64,000 nt of DNA from Paenibacillus cookii (GTDB lineage Bacteria; Bacillota; Bacilli; Paenibacillales; Paenibacillaceae), in the NCBI RefSeq assembly GCF_018333375.1, contig NZ_BORW01000007.1, positions 1 to 64,000 on the forward strand. Reading direction: 5' to 3'. The notes beneath the pieces are model-generated. The model was not told the DNA's origin and did no database searches. It saw nothing but the letters and a program-made list of their open reading frames with translations. Positions 15,846 through 24,671 of this stretch are shown in pieces; positions within the stretch are counted from its first letter, which is position 1, and every line of letters begins with the position of its first letter. The position numbers and the translations under genes were made by a program.

Positions 15846-16988
15846 TCAGATGGAAGCGACCTTGCCTTGGGGCGAGTCGGCCGGAATCGCATCGGAAACC
15901 GTCACCACTTTGTTTTTACCTGTCCGCTTGGCTTGATAAAGAGCGCTGTCGGCCTTGCGGAACAACGTTTCCTTGTCGTCCCCCGGCTGGTAATTGCAAA
16001 GTCCGATGCTGACGGTGACCGGAGTGCCTTTCATGTTGGAAAGCTCGACGACGGCGATCTCTTTTCGCAGCTCTTCCGTAATGCGCTCCGCCTCCGCCAG
16101 CGTTTTATCCGCAAAAATGACCGCAAACTCTTCCCCGCCGTAACGGGCCGCGAAGTCATTCGGCGTCATGATGGAAGTGATCGTCGACGCCACTTGCTTC
16201 AGCACCAGATCGCCGACCCAATGTCCGTACGAATCGTTGACCTTTTTGAAACCGTCGATATCGATAATCGCCAGCTGCAGCGGCAAATGATATTTCTCCG
16301 AATGCTCCAGCAAAGCGTCAAGGTATTCATGAAACGTTTTATGATTGTAAAGTCCCGTCAACGCATCCATTTTGAGCAGCTTGTCCGAAATGGTTTTTTC
16401 GACCAGCAGCTGCTGTTCCGATTTCATTACCGTTTTCAAATAGGCGAAAAATTCCTTGACCCGGATCAAAATGGTTCTCCCGAAAATCAGGCAGACCACA
16501 AACACGCTTTCGACCTGGATGAATTCCGGGATCGGTTTCTCGTACAGCGGGCGTTCCAGCAAAAAATAGATCGGAACGTACATCAGTATCGTAAACATGC
16601 CGAAGCCGTACATCATTCTCCGGTCGAAATACACGATCGAAATCAACACCGGGAGCAAAAGCGCCACCTGAGAACCGTCCGCGGCCGGCTCCATAATGAA
16701 ATAAAACAGGTACGAGATCAAAAACCCGCATGCCACTATGGCTTTTTTATGATGTTTCGTCCAGCGCCGCAGCCACGTTTCCGTCATCCCCAGCAGCAAT
16801 AAGGTTAGCCCGTTGGAGCACAAAAGCCGGGGCCAGAACATGCCGCCTTTCTCAGCCACGCCCTGCGGGATTCCGCCGAACAGCAAAAAAACGGCCTGCG
16901 CCAAGAGAAACATCCCCATGACAATCCAGTAAGCATTTAATATTTTTCGGTGCCACCGATCCTCCAAAAGAACATTGTTCCCATCCAT
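15846..16988 (-). CDS. membrane diguanylate cyclase (GGDEF)
   Basis: 380 residues: about six membrane helices in the first 190 residues, a short linker, then a GGDEF domain from about 210. The active site is RYGGEEFAVIF, and the nucleotide-binding segment (DALTGLYNHKTFHEYLDALL; DIDGFKKVNDSYGH) is intact, so it should make cyclic di-GMP from two GTP. No EAL domain or RxxD inhibitory site was seen before the active site. The upstream region has an imperfect Fur-box-like sequence about 60 bp from the start. It is a single gene converging on the YvlD-like gene. Confidence 0.88.
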   Translation of the reverse strand: MDGNNVLLEDRWHRKILNAYWIVMGMFLLAQAVFLLFGGIPQGVAEKGGMFWPRLLCSNGLTLLLLGMTETWLRRWTKHHKKAIVACGFLISYLFYFIMEPAADGSQVALLLPVLISIVYFDRRMMYGFGMFTILMYVPIYFLLERPLYEKPIPEFIQVESVFVVCLIFGRTILIRVKEFFAYLKTVMKSEQQLLVEKTISDKLLKMDALTGLYNHKTFHEYLDALLEHSEKYHLPLQLAIIDIDGFKKVNDSYGHWVGDLVLKQVASTITSIMTPNDFAARYGGEEFAVIFADKTLAEAERITEELRKEIAVVELSNMKGTPVTVSIGLCNYQPGDDKETLFRKADSALYQAKRTGKNKVVTVSDAIPADSPQGKVASI

Positions 16989-17047
16989 GAAAAAGTCAAT
17001 CCCCTACTCTTTAGGAAAGAATAAATCTTGCAAGGAATAACAAATGA

Positions 17048-17066
17048 AATCGTGATTATCATTATA
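17048..17066. promoter_or_regulatory. Fur-box-like palindrome
   Basis: Read on the minus strand the 19 bases match 15 of 19 positions of the classical Fur box (core ATAATGATAATCA). It lies between the divergent GGDEF and CuA lipoprotein genes, about 60 bp from the former and 195 bp from the latter. Confidence 0.35.
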
Positions 17067-17260
17067 GCTTACCGTCAGGCCAAAATACATCTTTAATTGT
17101 AAAAATATTGAAAATCAGGCTGATATTCGTTCGATACGGGCGGCAACCGGCGCCGAGTTCACCAATTATTCAAATGCCGATGGCTCCGCGCTTCCATTTT
17201 TGGGGTATGATGACTACTAGAATCGTTACTTCAAATTTAATGCTTTGAGGAGGGTCCATC

Positions 17261-17650
17261 TTGAAAAAGGCCATTGCTTTGGTTCTTTCCTGCACGCTTC
17301 TCCTGGTCCTTGCCGCTTGCGGGGAGAAGAACAAAAATGCTTCGTCGCAAGACAGCGGTGTCGCCGAAACGGGCGTCGCCCCGAGCGAAGAACTGGTCAT
17401 CAAAGCGACCAATTATGCGTTCGATAAACAGGAATATCATCTCAAAAAAGGGGTTCCCGTCAAAATCACGTTCGAGAATGAGGAAGGCACCCACGGCGTA
17501 TTGATCCCGGGTCTCGAACTCCAGCTCGACAATAAACATAAATCCCAGGTCGTGACGCCCCAAAAAACCGGCACGTTCGAAATGACCTGCTCGGTATTTT
17601 GCGGTGCCGGCCATACCGCGATGATCGCCAAGGTGGTCGTCGACGAATAA
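17261..17650 (+). CDS. CuA-site cupredoxin lipoprotein (COX subunit II-like)
   Basis: 129 residues from a TTG start with GAGGAGGG about 7 bp upstream. A lipoprotein signal with lipobox LAAC (Cys20) anchors it to the outer membrane face. The cupredoxin fold ends in CSVFCGAGHTAM, which supplies the Cys-x3-Cys-x3-His-x2-Met ligands of a binuclear CuA site; the upstream His is in EGTHGVL. It resembles the soluble domain of cytochrome oxidase subunit II, but without the two membrane helices and with no oxidase gene nearby. It could be an electron-transfer protein, a copper chaperone or part of nitrous oxide/nitric oxide metabolism; the context does not decide. Confidence 0.85.
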   Translation: MKKAIALVLSCTLLLVLAACGEKNKNASSQDSGVAETGVAPSEELVIKATNYAFDKQEYHLKKGVPVKITFENEEGTHGVLIPGLELQLDNKHKSQVVTPQKTGTFEMTCSVFCGAGHTAMIAKVVVDE

Positions 17651-17680
17651 CCAGGCGCCGGGAGACGCCGCAAAACGGTC

Positions 17681-17722
17681 CCGTAAAACCAACGCTGCCT
17701 TTAAAGGTTTGGTTTCGCGGGA
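17681..17722 (+). terminator. hairpin downstream of the CuA lipoprotein gene
   Basis: Stem GTCCCG-TAAAACCA with TTGGTTT-CGCGGGAC flanking an inner CCTTTAAAGG. No T-run follows, so termination is uncertain; the hairpin below is stronger. Confidence 0.45.
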
Positions 17723-17746
17723 CTTGGGCGGTTCGACGGCTTCAAG

Positions 17747-17832
17747 CAAATCCCCCTACGAAAACTGCAGGGAGGAACTTCAACGATGATGTTCCTGCTT
17801 GCCCGGTTTGTAGGGGGATTTGCGTCTTTTTA
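17747..17832 (+). terminator. long-stem hairpin terminator with cruciform-like loop
   Basis: Perfect 13-bp arms (17747-17759 and 17810-17822) with core ATCCCCCTAC/GTAGGGGGAT. The 50-nt loop has its own stem AGGAAC (17773-17778) with GTTCCT (17791-17796). A TCTTTTTA tract follows on the plus strand. It separates the convergent CuA and ZapA-like genes. Confidence 0.65.
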
Positions 17833-17843
17833 AATCGCAACAA

Positions 17844-20800
17844 TCAGCTTTGGTCCTGTTCGATCAATTCGATCCATTCGTTATATTCCGTTTGCAGCTT
17901 GGCATATTCATCCTGAAGCAAGCTGTGTTCTTTTTGCAGTTCCTCCGTTTTTTCCTTCTGGAGTTCAAGCTCCGCTTGAAGGAGCCGATATTGATGGGCT
18001 ACGAGCTCAAAGCTTTCGCCGACTTCGCGCAGCTCGGCGGCGGCGCGCTCCTTTTCGTCCTGCAAGCGGTCCAGCCGTTCTTCCCCTGCGGCGATCTGGC
18101 GCTGCCATTCCGCAAGTTCGGCTTTCAGTTCCTGCTCTTTGCTGTTCCAATGCTCCTCGCGACTCATCATCTCTTCCAGCTTCTCCTGGTAGGACTGAAT
18201 CGCCAGCTCGCTGCTGCGAAGCAGTTCGCGCTGCTCGTTTTCCCTGTCGGCCGCGTCGTCCAGCATCCGCGTCAGCTCTTCCACCTTGCGGACGGCCTCA
18301 TCCTTTTCCTCCAGCACCAGCAGGTATTCGATTTCGGTGTCTTCCTGCTGCCGCTTCGTTTCGGCAACCTTTTGCTGCAGTTCCTCATGTTGTTTTTGCA
18401 GGCCCTGATACTGCTGCTTCAGGTTTTCGTACTGCTTCAAGTGCTCCTGATAGAGCCGTTCCATGTCGCCCTGTTTCTGCCTGAAATCGTTGGCCTGGCG
18501 TTCCGCATCCCGGTAGGCCGCCTCGCGATCCTCAAGCTCGCTCTGCAGCCGCTCGCACTGCTCGCCCAGGTCGGCCAGTTGGTTCAGCAGCTCATCCAGT
18601 TCGCGAAGGCGCTGGTCGTATTGGTCCCTGAGCACCTCGTGCTGCTGCAGCGTTTCGCCATGCTGGCGCTGCAGCTTCCGGTACTGCTCTTCTTTATCTT
18701 CGATCGACTGCCGGAGCTGTTCAAGCAACGCTTCTTGCTGCGCCGCGGTCTGCTCCAATGCGGCATGCCGCGTTTCATGTTCTTCCAATGCCGCCTGCAG
18801 GTTGGCCCGCTCGGCTTGGCTTGCCTCAAGCGACTGCTGGAGCCGCCCGGATTGGGCTTGGCTCTCGTCTAAAGCCCGCTGAATCTGCTCATGCAGGACT
18901 TCCTTCTCCTCCAGCGTCTGCCGAAGCTGAAGTTGTTGCGCTTCCTTCTCCTCCAGCGTCTGCAGAATCCGATCCTTTTCGGACTGGTTCTCTTCGAGCT
19001 TCCGTTGGAGATTCTGATATTGTTCTTCCTTCTCCTTCAAAGTCTGCCGAAGCTGACCATACCGGGCTTCGTTCTCCGCCAGCGTCTCCTGAAGCTGCTT
19101 ATATCGACCTTCGCTTTCTTCCAGCATCTGCAGAAGCTGATCGCTTTCGGTTTGACCCTCTTCGAGCTTCCGTTGAAGATCACGATGTTGTTCTTCCTTC
19201 TCCTTCAACGTCTGCAGAAGCTGTTCGTACCGGGCTTCGTTCTCCGCCAGCGTCTCCTGAAGCTGCTTATATCGACCTTCGCTTTCTTCCAGCGTCCGTT
19301 GAAGTTCGATGTATTGATCTTCCTTCTCCTTCAGCGACTGCTGAAGCTCCCCGTACCGGGCTTCGCTTTCTTGAAGATTCCGCTCAAGCTGCTGCCGAAC
19401 GCCGTTTTGCTCGCTCAGCGACTGCTGAAGCTTCTCGATCAGCCCATGGCTCGAATCCAGCTGCTCCTGCCGTTCACGGAGCTGCAGCTCCTTGGCCGCA
19501 AGAAGCTCCTGCTGCTCCTCGATCGACAGTTCCTGCAGCTGCAGCGTTTCGTCCAGGTCCTCGAGCTTTTGGTTCTGGTATTCGATCTGCCGCTGCTGCT
19601 GTTCCAGCCGGGCCTGCTGCTCCTCGTAGTTCCGCTCTGCCGATTCCGCCTTCCGGATTTCCTCCGCGAGCTGCTCCTTCAGAACGCTCAGTTCGTCATG
19701 GAGCGATTTCATGCCCGCTTCCAGCGTATCGTTCTGCTCTCCCGCCTCCAGCAGACGGAGTTCCAAATCGCCGATTTCTTCTTTTTGCTTGTCGGCTTGG
19801 CTGCGCCAAGAGGCTGCCTCGGCAGCCAGCTTCTCAAGCTCCGCTTTCTGCTTCTGGGCGGATGCGCCGTATTCTTCAAGAAGTTTTTGCATCCGGCGAT
19901 GCTCCTCTTCCGAAAGCGCCGCTTCTTCTTTGAGACGGTTGATCTGACCGTTCAGCCGAACCTGCTGCTCCCTGAGCGTCTTCAGCTCGGTCTGGGAGAC
20001 TTCTTCCTTCTTCAGCGCAGCCTGGTGCTGCTCCTGCAGCTTGGCATACGCGTTTTTCGATTGCTGCAGCTCCTCTTGCAGACTGCGGAGCTTCCCTTGC
20101 AGCTGGGCGTTTCCTTCCCGAAGCTCGCTCAATTGCTTGTTTAAGCCATCGATGGCCGCCTGATGTTTTTGCTCCGCCTCGCGCAGGGAAGCCTCATGCT
20201 TGTCGCGGGCTTCCTTCAATGCGGCCAGATGTTTGTCTTCGGCGGTTTTGAGCAGCTCCTGCTGTTTCTGCTGCGCCGCTTGAAGCGCCGCGGCATGCCT
20301 CTTCTCAAGCTCCTGGACCGCCGTTTTATGCCGCGCTTCGAGCGATTGCCGGTCTCTTTGGTACTGCTCGGCCGCCTGCTTCTCCTTCCGCTGCAGCGTT
20401 TCCTTCATTTCCGTTTCCTTCTTGAGCAAAGCGCGCGCTTCCTCCAGCTCTTTGCCGAGCGAAGCCCGGGTTTTCTGCAGTTCCGCGCCAAGCGAGGTTT
20501 TCGTGTCTTCCAGCTGCTTCTTCAGCTCCGCCTGCTCGGTTTCCCACTGCTTGCGAAGCTCCTCCTTTTCCTTGACGCTTGCATGATGTTCTTCCCTAAG
20601 CTTTTCGTAAAGCTCCTGCTGCTCCGCGCGGAGCGTATGGAGCTTCGCCAGCTCGCTCCGCAGCTCGCTTCTTTCGCCGGTCAGCATTTTGACCTCGTTT
20701 TGAAGCTCGTTCACCTGAAGGGCTTCCTCGGCCATATGTACGGCTGTCAGCACGGCAAGCTTCATCGTATCGAGCCGGGCGTGGTTTTTGGAAATGGCGT

Positions 20801-20918
20801 TCATCCGCTCATCGACGTAAGCGGCGATCTTTTTCATATAGTCGGCACTGCTGCCCACCAATTTATAAGAAGTCCCGTAGATCTCTACGGTGACGCGTGT
20901 ACGATCTGGTGTAGTCAC
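17844..20918 (-). CDS. ZapA-domain protein with giant repeat-built coiled coil
   Basis: 1024 residues from a GTG start with AAGGAGG 9 bp upstream. Residues 1 to about 85 are a ZapA domain (VTVEIYGTSYKLVGS; YMKKIAAYVDERMNAI; LDTMKLAVLTAVHMAEEAL), the FtsZ-ring-associated protein that is normally about 85-100 residues and lies beside pheST in Bacillus. The remaining 930 residues are an almost unbroken Gln/Glu/Leu-rich coiled coil. Within it a 56-residue (eight-heptad) unit repeats, with the DNA identical over 63 bp at 19063-19125 and 19231-19293. There is no membrane helix. It probably tethers the division ring to something distant, but that is inference. Confidence 0.85.
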   Translation of the reverse strand: MTTPDRTRVTVEIYGTSYKLVGSSADYMKKIAAYVDERMNAISKNHARLDTMKLAVLTAVHMAEEALQVNELQNEVKMLTGERSELRSELAKLHTLRAEQQELYEKLREEHHASVKEKEELRKQWETEQAELKKQLEDTKTSLGAELQKTRASLGKELEEARALLKKETEMKETLQRKEKQAAEQYQRDRQSLEARHKTAVQELEKRHAAALQAAQQKQQELLKTAEDKHLAALKEARDKHEASLREAEQKHQAAIDGLNKQLSELREGNAQLQGKLRSLQEELQQSKNAYAKLQEQHQAALKKEEVSQTELKTLREQQVRLNGQINRLKEEAALSEEEHRRMQKLLEEYGASAQKQKAELEKLAAEAASWRSQADKQKEEIGDLELRLLEAGEQNDTLEAGMKSLHDELSVLKEQLAEEIRKAESAERNYEEQQARLEQQQRQIEYQNQKLEDLDETLQLQELSIEEQQELLAAKELQLRERQEQLDSSHGLIEKLQQSLSEQNGVRQQLERNLQESEARYGELQQSLKEKEDQYIELQRTLEESEGRYKQLQETLAENEARYEQLLQTLKEKEEQHRDLQRKLEEGQTESDQLLQMLEESEGRYKQLQETLAENEARYGQLRQTLKEKEEQYQNLQRKLEENQSEKDRILQTLEEKEAQQLQLRQTLEEKEVLHEQIQRALDESQAQSGRLQQSLEASQAERANLQAALEEHETRHAALEQTAAQQEALLEQLRQSIEDKEEQYRKLQRQHGETLQQHEVLRDQYDQRLRELDELLNQLADLGEQCERLQSELEDREAAYRDAERQANDFRQKQGDMERLYQEHLKQYENLKQQYQGLQKQHEELQQKVAETKRQQEDTEIEYLLVLEEKDEAVRKVEELTRMLDDAADRENEQRELLRSSELAIQSYQEKLEEMMSREEHWNSKEQELKAELAEWQRQIAAGEERLDRLQDEKERAAAELREVGESFELVAHQYRLLQAELELQKEKTEELQKEHSLLQDEYAKLQTEYNEWIELIEQDQS
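19063..19293 (-). repeat. 168-bp period internal repeat in the coiled-coil gene
   Basis: A 63-bp block (19063-19125) recurs without change at 19231-19293. The 168-bp spacing equals 56 codons, or eight heptads. Flanking copies are diverged, indicating repeated in-frame duplication. Confidence 0.9.
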
Positions 20919-20969
20919 TGCTTGCGCCCTCCTTCATATGTGTGTTGGTCTGAGATGTCTGTTCTTTTC

Positions 20970-21021
20970 GCAAAAAAAGCCACATCGAATCGTTATGTAC
21001 ATGGATTCGATGCGGCTTTGT
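20970..21021 (-). terminator. intrinsic terminator after pheT
   Basis: Arms at 20976-20991 and 21004-21019 (AAAGCCaCATCGAATC / GATTCGATGcGGCTTT) with a 12-nt loop, followed on the minus strand by seven T. It separates the pheST unit from the ZapA-like gene. Confidence 0.9.
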
Positions 21022-21031
21022 TCAATTCCTG

Positions 21032-23479
21032 CTATTTTCTCAATTCTGCATGAAAAGTTTGCTCAAGCCGGGTGACTACGGCTGCATGCGCTGCGGATAC
21101 CTCTTCATCCGTAAGCGTACGTTCGTTGTGGCGGTATACCGTCGAAATCGCGACGCTTTTTTTGCCTTCGCCGAGCTTGCTGCCCGTATACACATCGAAT
21201 ACCTGCACGGACTGCAGCAATTCTCCCGCGGCTTCGCGGATCGCGCTGATCATGGCGCCCGCTTCCACGCCTTGGTCGACCACGACGGCGATATCGCGTT
21301 CCGACGCCGGGAAGCGAGGGAGCTCGCGGTACCGGATCTCTTCGCTGGTGTGATCATACAGCGGCTGAAGCAAAATCTCCGCGGCGTATACGTCGCCGAG
21401 GCCGCGCTCCTGCTGAAGCTGCGGATGCACTTGGCCGAGCGTGCCGATCAGCACCTGCTCTCCGCCGTGCTGCAAATAGACGGAAGCGGAACGGCCCGGA
21501 TGGTATCCCTCCGGCTGGTTCGCCACGTAACGGATGACGTCCTCCAAGCCGAGGAATTCGAACAGCGTTTCCAGCGCGCCTTTCAGGTCGAAAAAGTCCA
21601 CGCTCTCCGGAGCCTGATTCCACTGCTTATCCACGCGGTTTCCGCACAACATCAGCGACAGCACCGGCAGCTCCTTCGGCTGGACCGTCACCTGTTCCTC
21701 GTGCGTATAGAACACGTTCCCGATTTCGAATACGGCAAGGTCGTTTTGCTTGCGGTTGGCGTTATACGCGGCAACGTCGAGCAGGTTCGGAATGACGCTG
21801 GTGCGGAGGACGCTGCGCTCCTCGCTCATCGGCATCAGCAGCTTGACGGCATGGCTGCCCTCGGTCAAGGCTGGGAACAAGCGGGTCGTCTCCGGATGCG
21901 TGAAGGAATACGTAATGACCTCCTGCCATCCGCCATGCGTAAACAGCTTGCGGATATCGCGGCGAATCGCCTGCGCCTTCGTGTAAGCGCCCGGCGTCGT
22001 TTGGCCTTCGATCGCCGTCGTCGGGATGTTGTCGTAGCCGTACAGGCGGGCGATCTCTTCGATCAAATCCACGTCCAGCGTAATGTCTCCGCGCCGCGTC
22101 GGCACTTTAACTTCAAGCACGCCCTGCGCGGTGTCCGCGCAGCTGAAATGGAGGCGATTGAAAATCGTTTTGACCTCCAGCATCGACAGGTCCGTCCCGA
22201 GGAAACGGTTCAGCTTGTCGAACGAAAGCACGATCACCTTCTCTTCGGTTTGCGCCGATCCGGCTTCCACGATGCCTTTATGAACGGCTCCGGACGCATA
22301 ACGGCAAATCAGCTCCGCAGCCCGGTTCAGCGCGGGAATGACCGCTCCCGGATCCACTTCCTTCTCGAACCGCAGGCTCGCTTCGGAGCGGAGCCCCAGC
22401 TGTCTGGACGTTTTCCGCACGGCACCGCCGTCGAACTTGGCGGATTCCAGCAGGATGTTCACCGTACCGTCGGTCACTTCGGAATTCAGCCCGCCCATGA
22501 CGCCGGCAAGCGCGACCGGTTTTACGCCGTCGGTAATGAGCAGCATATGCGGCTCCAGCTTGCGTTCCTGCCCGTCCAGCGTGACCAGCGTTTCGCCTTC
22601 CTTGGCAAGGCGGACGTCGATCGCGCCGTTCTCCAGCTGATCGGCGTCAAACGCATGCAGCGGCTGGCCGTATTCGAGCATGACATAGTTCGTGATATCG
22701 ACGATGTTGTTGATCGGGCGCACACCCGCTGCCATCAGCCGGTTTTGCATCCACTGCGGGGAAGGCCCGATTTTGACGCCCGTGATGTATCTGGCCGCAT
22801 AATGGCTGCATTGCTCCGGAGCGCTGATGTTGACGGAAATATGGTCGGCTGCCGCATCGCTGACTTCCATCAATTCCTTTTCCGGCTTCGGCAGCTTCAC
22901 GTCCCGGCCGAGAATGGCTCCGACTTCGTAAGCCGCGCCGATCATGCTGAGGCAGTCGGAACGGTTCGGCGTCAGATCGAATTCCAGCACCTGGTCGTCC
23001 AGCCCCAATACCGGTCCGATCGGCGTGCCGACCTGCACGTTCTCCTGCAGCACAAGGATGCCTTCCTGCTGCTCCTTCGGCAGAAGCTTATCGTTCATGC
23101 CGAGCTCTTTTGCCGAGCAGATCATCCCTTGCGACGCGACGCCGCGCAGCTTGGCCTTTTTGATTTCCAGCCCGCCGGGAAGCTTTGCTCCGACGAGCGC
23201 CACCGGCACCTTTTGCCCTGCCGCGACGTTTTTCGCGCCGCATACGATCTGCAGGTCTTCTTCTTGTCCGGCATCGACGATGCAGACGTTCAGCTTATCC
23301 GCATCCGGATGTTTTTCCTTGCTTTTTACGTAGCCGACAACGACCTTGGAAACGCCTTTGTTGCGGTGTTCGATTTCGTCGATTTCGATCCCCGCGCGCG
23401 TGATTTGTTCGGCAAGCTCTTCGGCCGCCACGTTTTCAAGCGAAACATAGTCCGCCAACCATTCTGTTGATACCTTCAT
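21032..23479 (-). CDS. pheT: phenylalanyl-tRNA synthetase beta subunit
   Basis: 815 residues. Order: tRNA-binding OB fold (VVGYVKSKEKHPDADKLNVC; CGAKNVAAGQKVPVALVGA), B3/B4 editing domain with SLRFEKEVDPG, B5 domain (TTPGAYTKAQAIRRDIRKLF region), inactive synthetase core, and C-terminal anticodon-binding ferredoxin fold (PRFPASERDIAVVVDQGV; FDVYTGSKLGEGKKSVA). With PheS it makes the alpha2-beta2 enzyme that charges tRNA-Phe. It starts 49 bp after pheS, has GAAGGAAGG before its ATG, and ends at a strong terminator. Expression follows the T-box upstream of pheS. Confidence 0.97.
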   Translation of the reverse strand: MKVSTEWLADYVSLENVAAEELAEQITRAGIEIDEIEHRNKGVSKVVVGYVKSKEKHPDADKLNVCIVDAGQEEDLQIVCGAKNVAAGQKVPVALVGAKLPGGLEIKKAKLRGVASQGMICSAKELGMNDKLLPKEQQEGILVLQENVQVGTPIGPVLGLDDQVLEFDLTPNRSDCLSMIGAAYEVGAILGRDVKLPKPEKELMEVSDAAADHISVNISAPEQCSHYAARYITGVKIGPSPQWMQNRLMAAGVRPINNIVDITNYVMLEYGQPLHAFDADQLENGAIDVRLAKEGETLVTLDGQERKLEPHMLLITDGVKPVALAGVMGGLNSEVTDGTVNILLESAKFDGGAVRKTSRQLGLRSEASLRFEKEVDPGAVIPALNRAAELICRYASGAVHKGIVEAGSAQTEEKVIVLSFDKLNRFLGTDLSMLEVKTIFNRLHFSCADTAQGVLEVKVPTRRGDITLDVDLIEEIARLYGYDNIPTTAIEGQTTPGAYTKAQAIRRDIRKLFTHGGWQEVITYSFTHPETTRLFPALTEGSHAVKLLMPMSEERSVLRTSVIPNLLDVAAYNANRKQNDLAVFEIGNVFYTHEEQVTVQPKELPVLSLMLCGNRVDKQWNQAPESVDFFDLKGALETLFEFLGLEDVIRYVANQPEGYHPGRSASVYLQHGGEQVLIGTLGQVHPQLQQERGLGDVYAAEILLQPLYDHTSEEIRYRELPRFPASERDIAVVVDQGVEAGAMISAIREAAGELLQSVQVFDVYTGSKLGEGKKSVAISTVYRHNERTLTDEEVSAAHAAVVTRLEQTFHAELRK

Positions 23480-23528
23480 CCCGGGTCCCTTCCTTCTTTC
23501 CTGATTTCATGTCCGTTCGCATTCGCCC

Positions 23529-24563
23529 TTACCGGCGGGCGAACTGTTTCAAAAATGCCATATCCCCGTTATAGAAATGACGAATGTCGTCAATGCCGTA
23601 CTTGAGCATCGCGATCCGGTCCGGCCCCATGCCGAAAGCGAATCCGCTGTATACTTCAGGGTCGTAGCCGCCTTTGCGGAGCACCTCCGGGTGCACCATG
23701 CCGCAGCCCAAGATTTCCAGCCAGCCGGTCTGCTTGCATACGCGGCAGCCGCTGCCTCCGCATCTTGCGCAGGTCACGTCCACTTCGGCGCTTGGCTCGG
23801 TGAACGGGAAGAAGCTTGGACGCAAACGGATTTGGGTTTCAGGCCCGAACATTTTTTGCACGAACTGGAGCAGCGTGCCTTTCAGGTCGCTCATCCGGAT
23901 GTTTTCGCCGATGACCAGCCCTTCGATCTGGTTGAACTGGAAGGAGTGCGTCGCGTCATCGTCATCGCGGCGGTACACTTTGCCCGGGCAGATGACTTTG
24001 ACCGGCACGTGCCCCTGCTTTTTTTCCATCGTCCGCACTTGGACCGGCGACGTTTGCGTCCGCATCAAAATGTCTTCCGTGATGTAGAACGTATCCTGCA
24101 TATCGCGCGCCGGGTGGTTTTTCGGCAGATTCAGCGCTTCGAAGTTGTAATAATCGGTCTCCACTTCCGGACCTTCGGCGATTTCATATCCCATGCCGAT
24201 GAAAATTTCTTCGATTTCCTGGATGACCCGGTTCAGCGGATGAACGCCGCCCTGCTTCATTTTGCGTCCAGGCAGCGTCACGTCGACTTTTTCCGCCTGC
24301 AGGCGCTTTTCGGTTTCGGCTTTTTGGAATGCTTCCTGCTTCGATTCGATGACCGCTTCGATCGCGCCGCGCACGTCGTTGGCCACCTGGCCGATGACCG
24401 GACGTTCTTCCGCGCTAAGCGCGCCCATGCCCCGCAAAATTTCCGTCAGGGCGCCTTTTTTGCCCAAATATTTGACGCGCAGGTCATTCAGCTGCTGCAC
24501 GTCCTCTACTCCCTGCAGCTGGTCCAGGGCTTCCTGCCGCAGCGCTTCGAGTTTCTCCTTCAT
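23529..24563 (-). CDS. pheS: phenylalanyl-tRNA synthetase alpha subunit
   Basis: 344 residues, the standard length. An N-terminal coiled coil (1 to about 90) contacts tRNA. The class II catalytic core contains motif 2 ([20 protein letters not shown]) and motif 3 ([15 protein letters not shown]). Four cysteines ([12 protein letters not shown]) lie in an insert as in other Firmicute PheS proteins. It activates phenylalanine and pairs with PheT. AAGGAGG lies before the ATG. The 5' leader is a T-box riboswitch ending in a terminator/antiterminator about 110 bp upstream. Confidence 0.97.
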   Translation of the reverse strand: MKEKLEALRQEALDQLQGVEDVQQLNDLRVKYLGKKGALTEILRGMGALSAEERPVIGQVANDVRGAIEAVIESKQEAFQKAETEKRLQAEKVDVTLPGRKMKQGGVHPLNRVIQEIEEIFIGMGYEIAEGPEVETDYYNFEALNLPKNHPARDMQDTFYITEDILMRTQTSPVQVRTMEKKQGHVPVKVICPGKVYRRDDDDATHSFQFNQIEGLVIGENIRMSDLKGTLLQFVQKMFGPETQIRLRPSFFPFTEPSAEVDVTCARCGGSGCRVCKQTGWLEILGCGMVHPEVLRKGGYDPEVYSGFAFGMGPDRIAMLKYGIDDIRHFYNGDMAFLKQFARR

Positions 24564-24671
24564 CTTTTTCCTGCCTCCTTCTCAAAATAAACGTACCGCT
24601 CTCGCCTTAAGGGGCGATTCGGCAAGCCTCCCCGCAAATGAGAGGAACACCGGACCTTCCCCTTTGCAGCT

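Noticed and set aside
18891..19930. CRISPR-like array from the regular repeats
   Set aside because: The repeats are in-frame coding heptads of variable sequence without unique spacers.
18758..20144. Long plus-strand frames opposite the coiled-coil gene, with regular Pro/Ser/Leu repeats
   Set aside because: The regularity is the reverse reading of heptad repeats; no start signal and no sensible protein.
21050..23470. 806-codon open frame opposite pheT
   Set aside because: Same cause: antisense of a strongly biased gene, with no recognisable domain.
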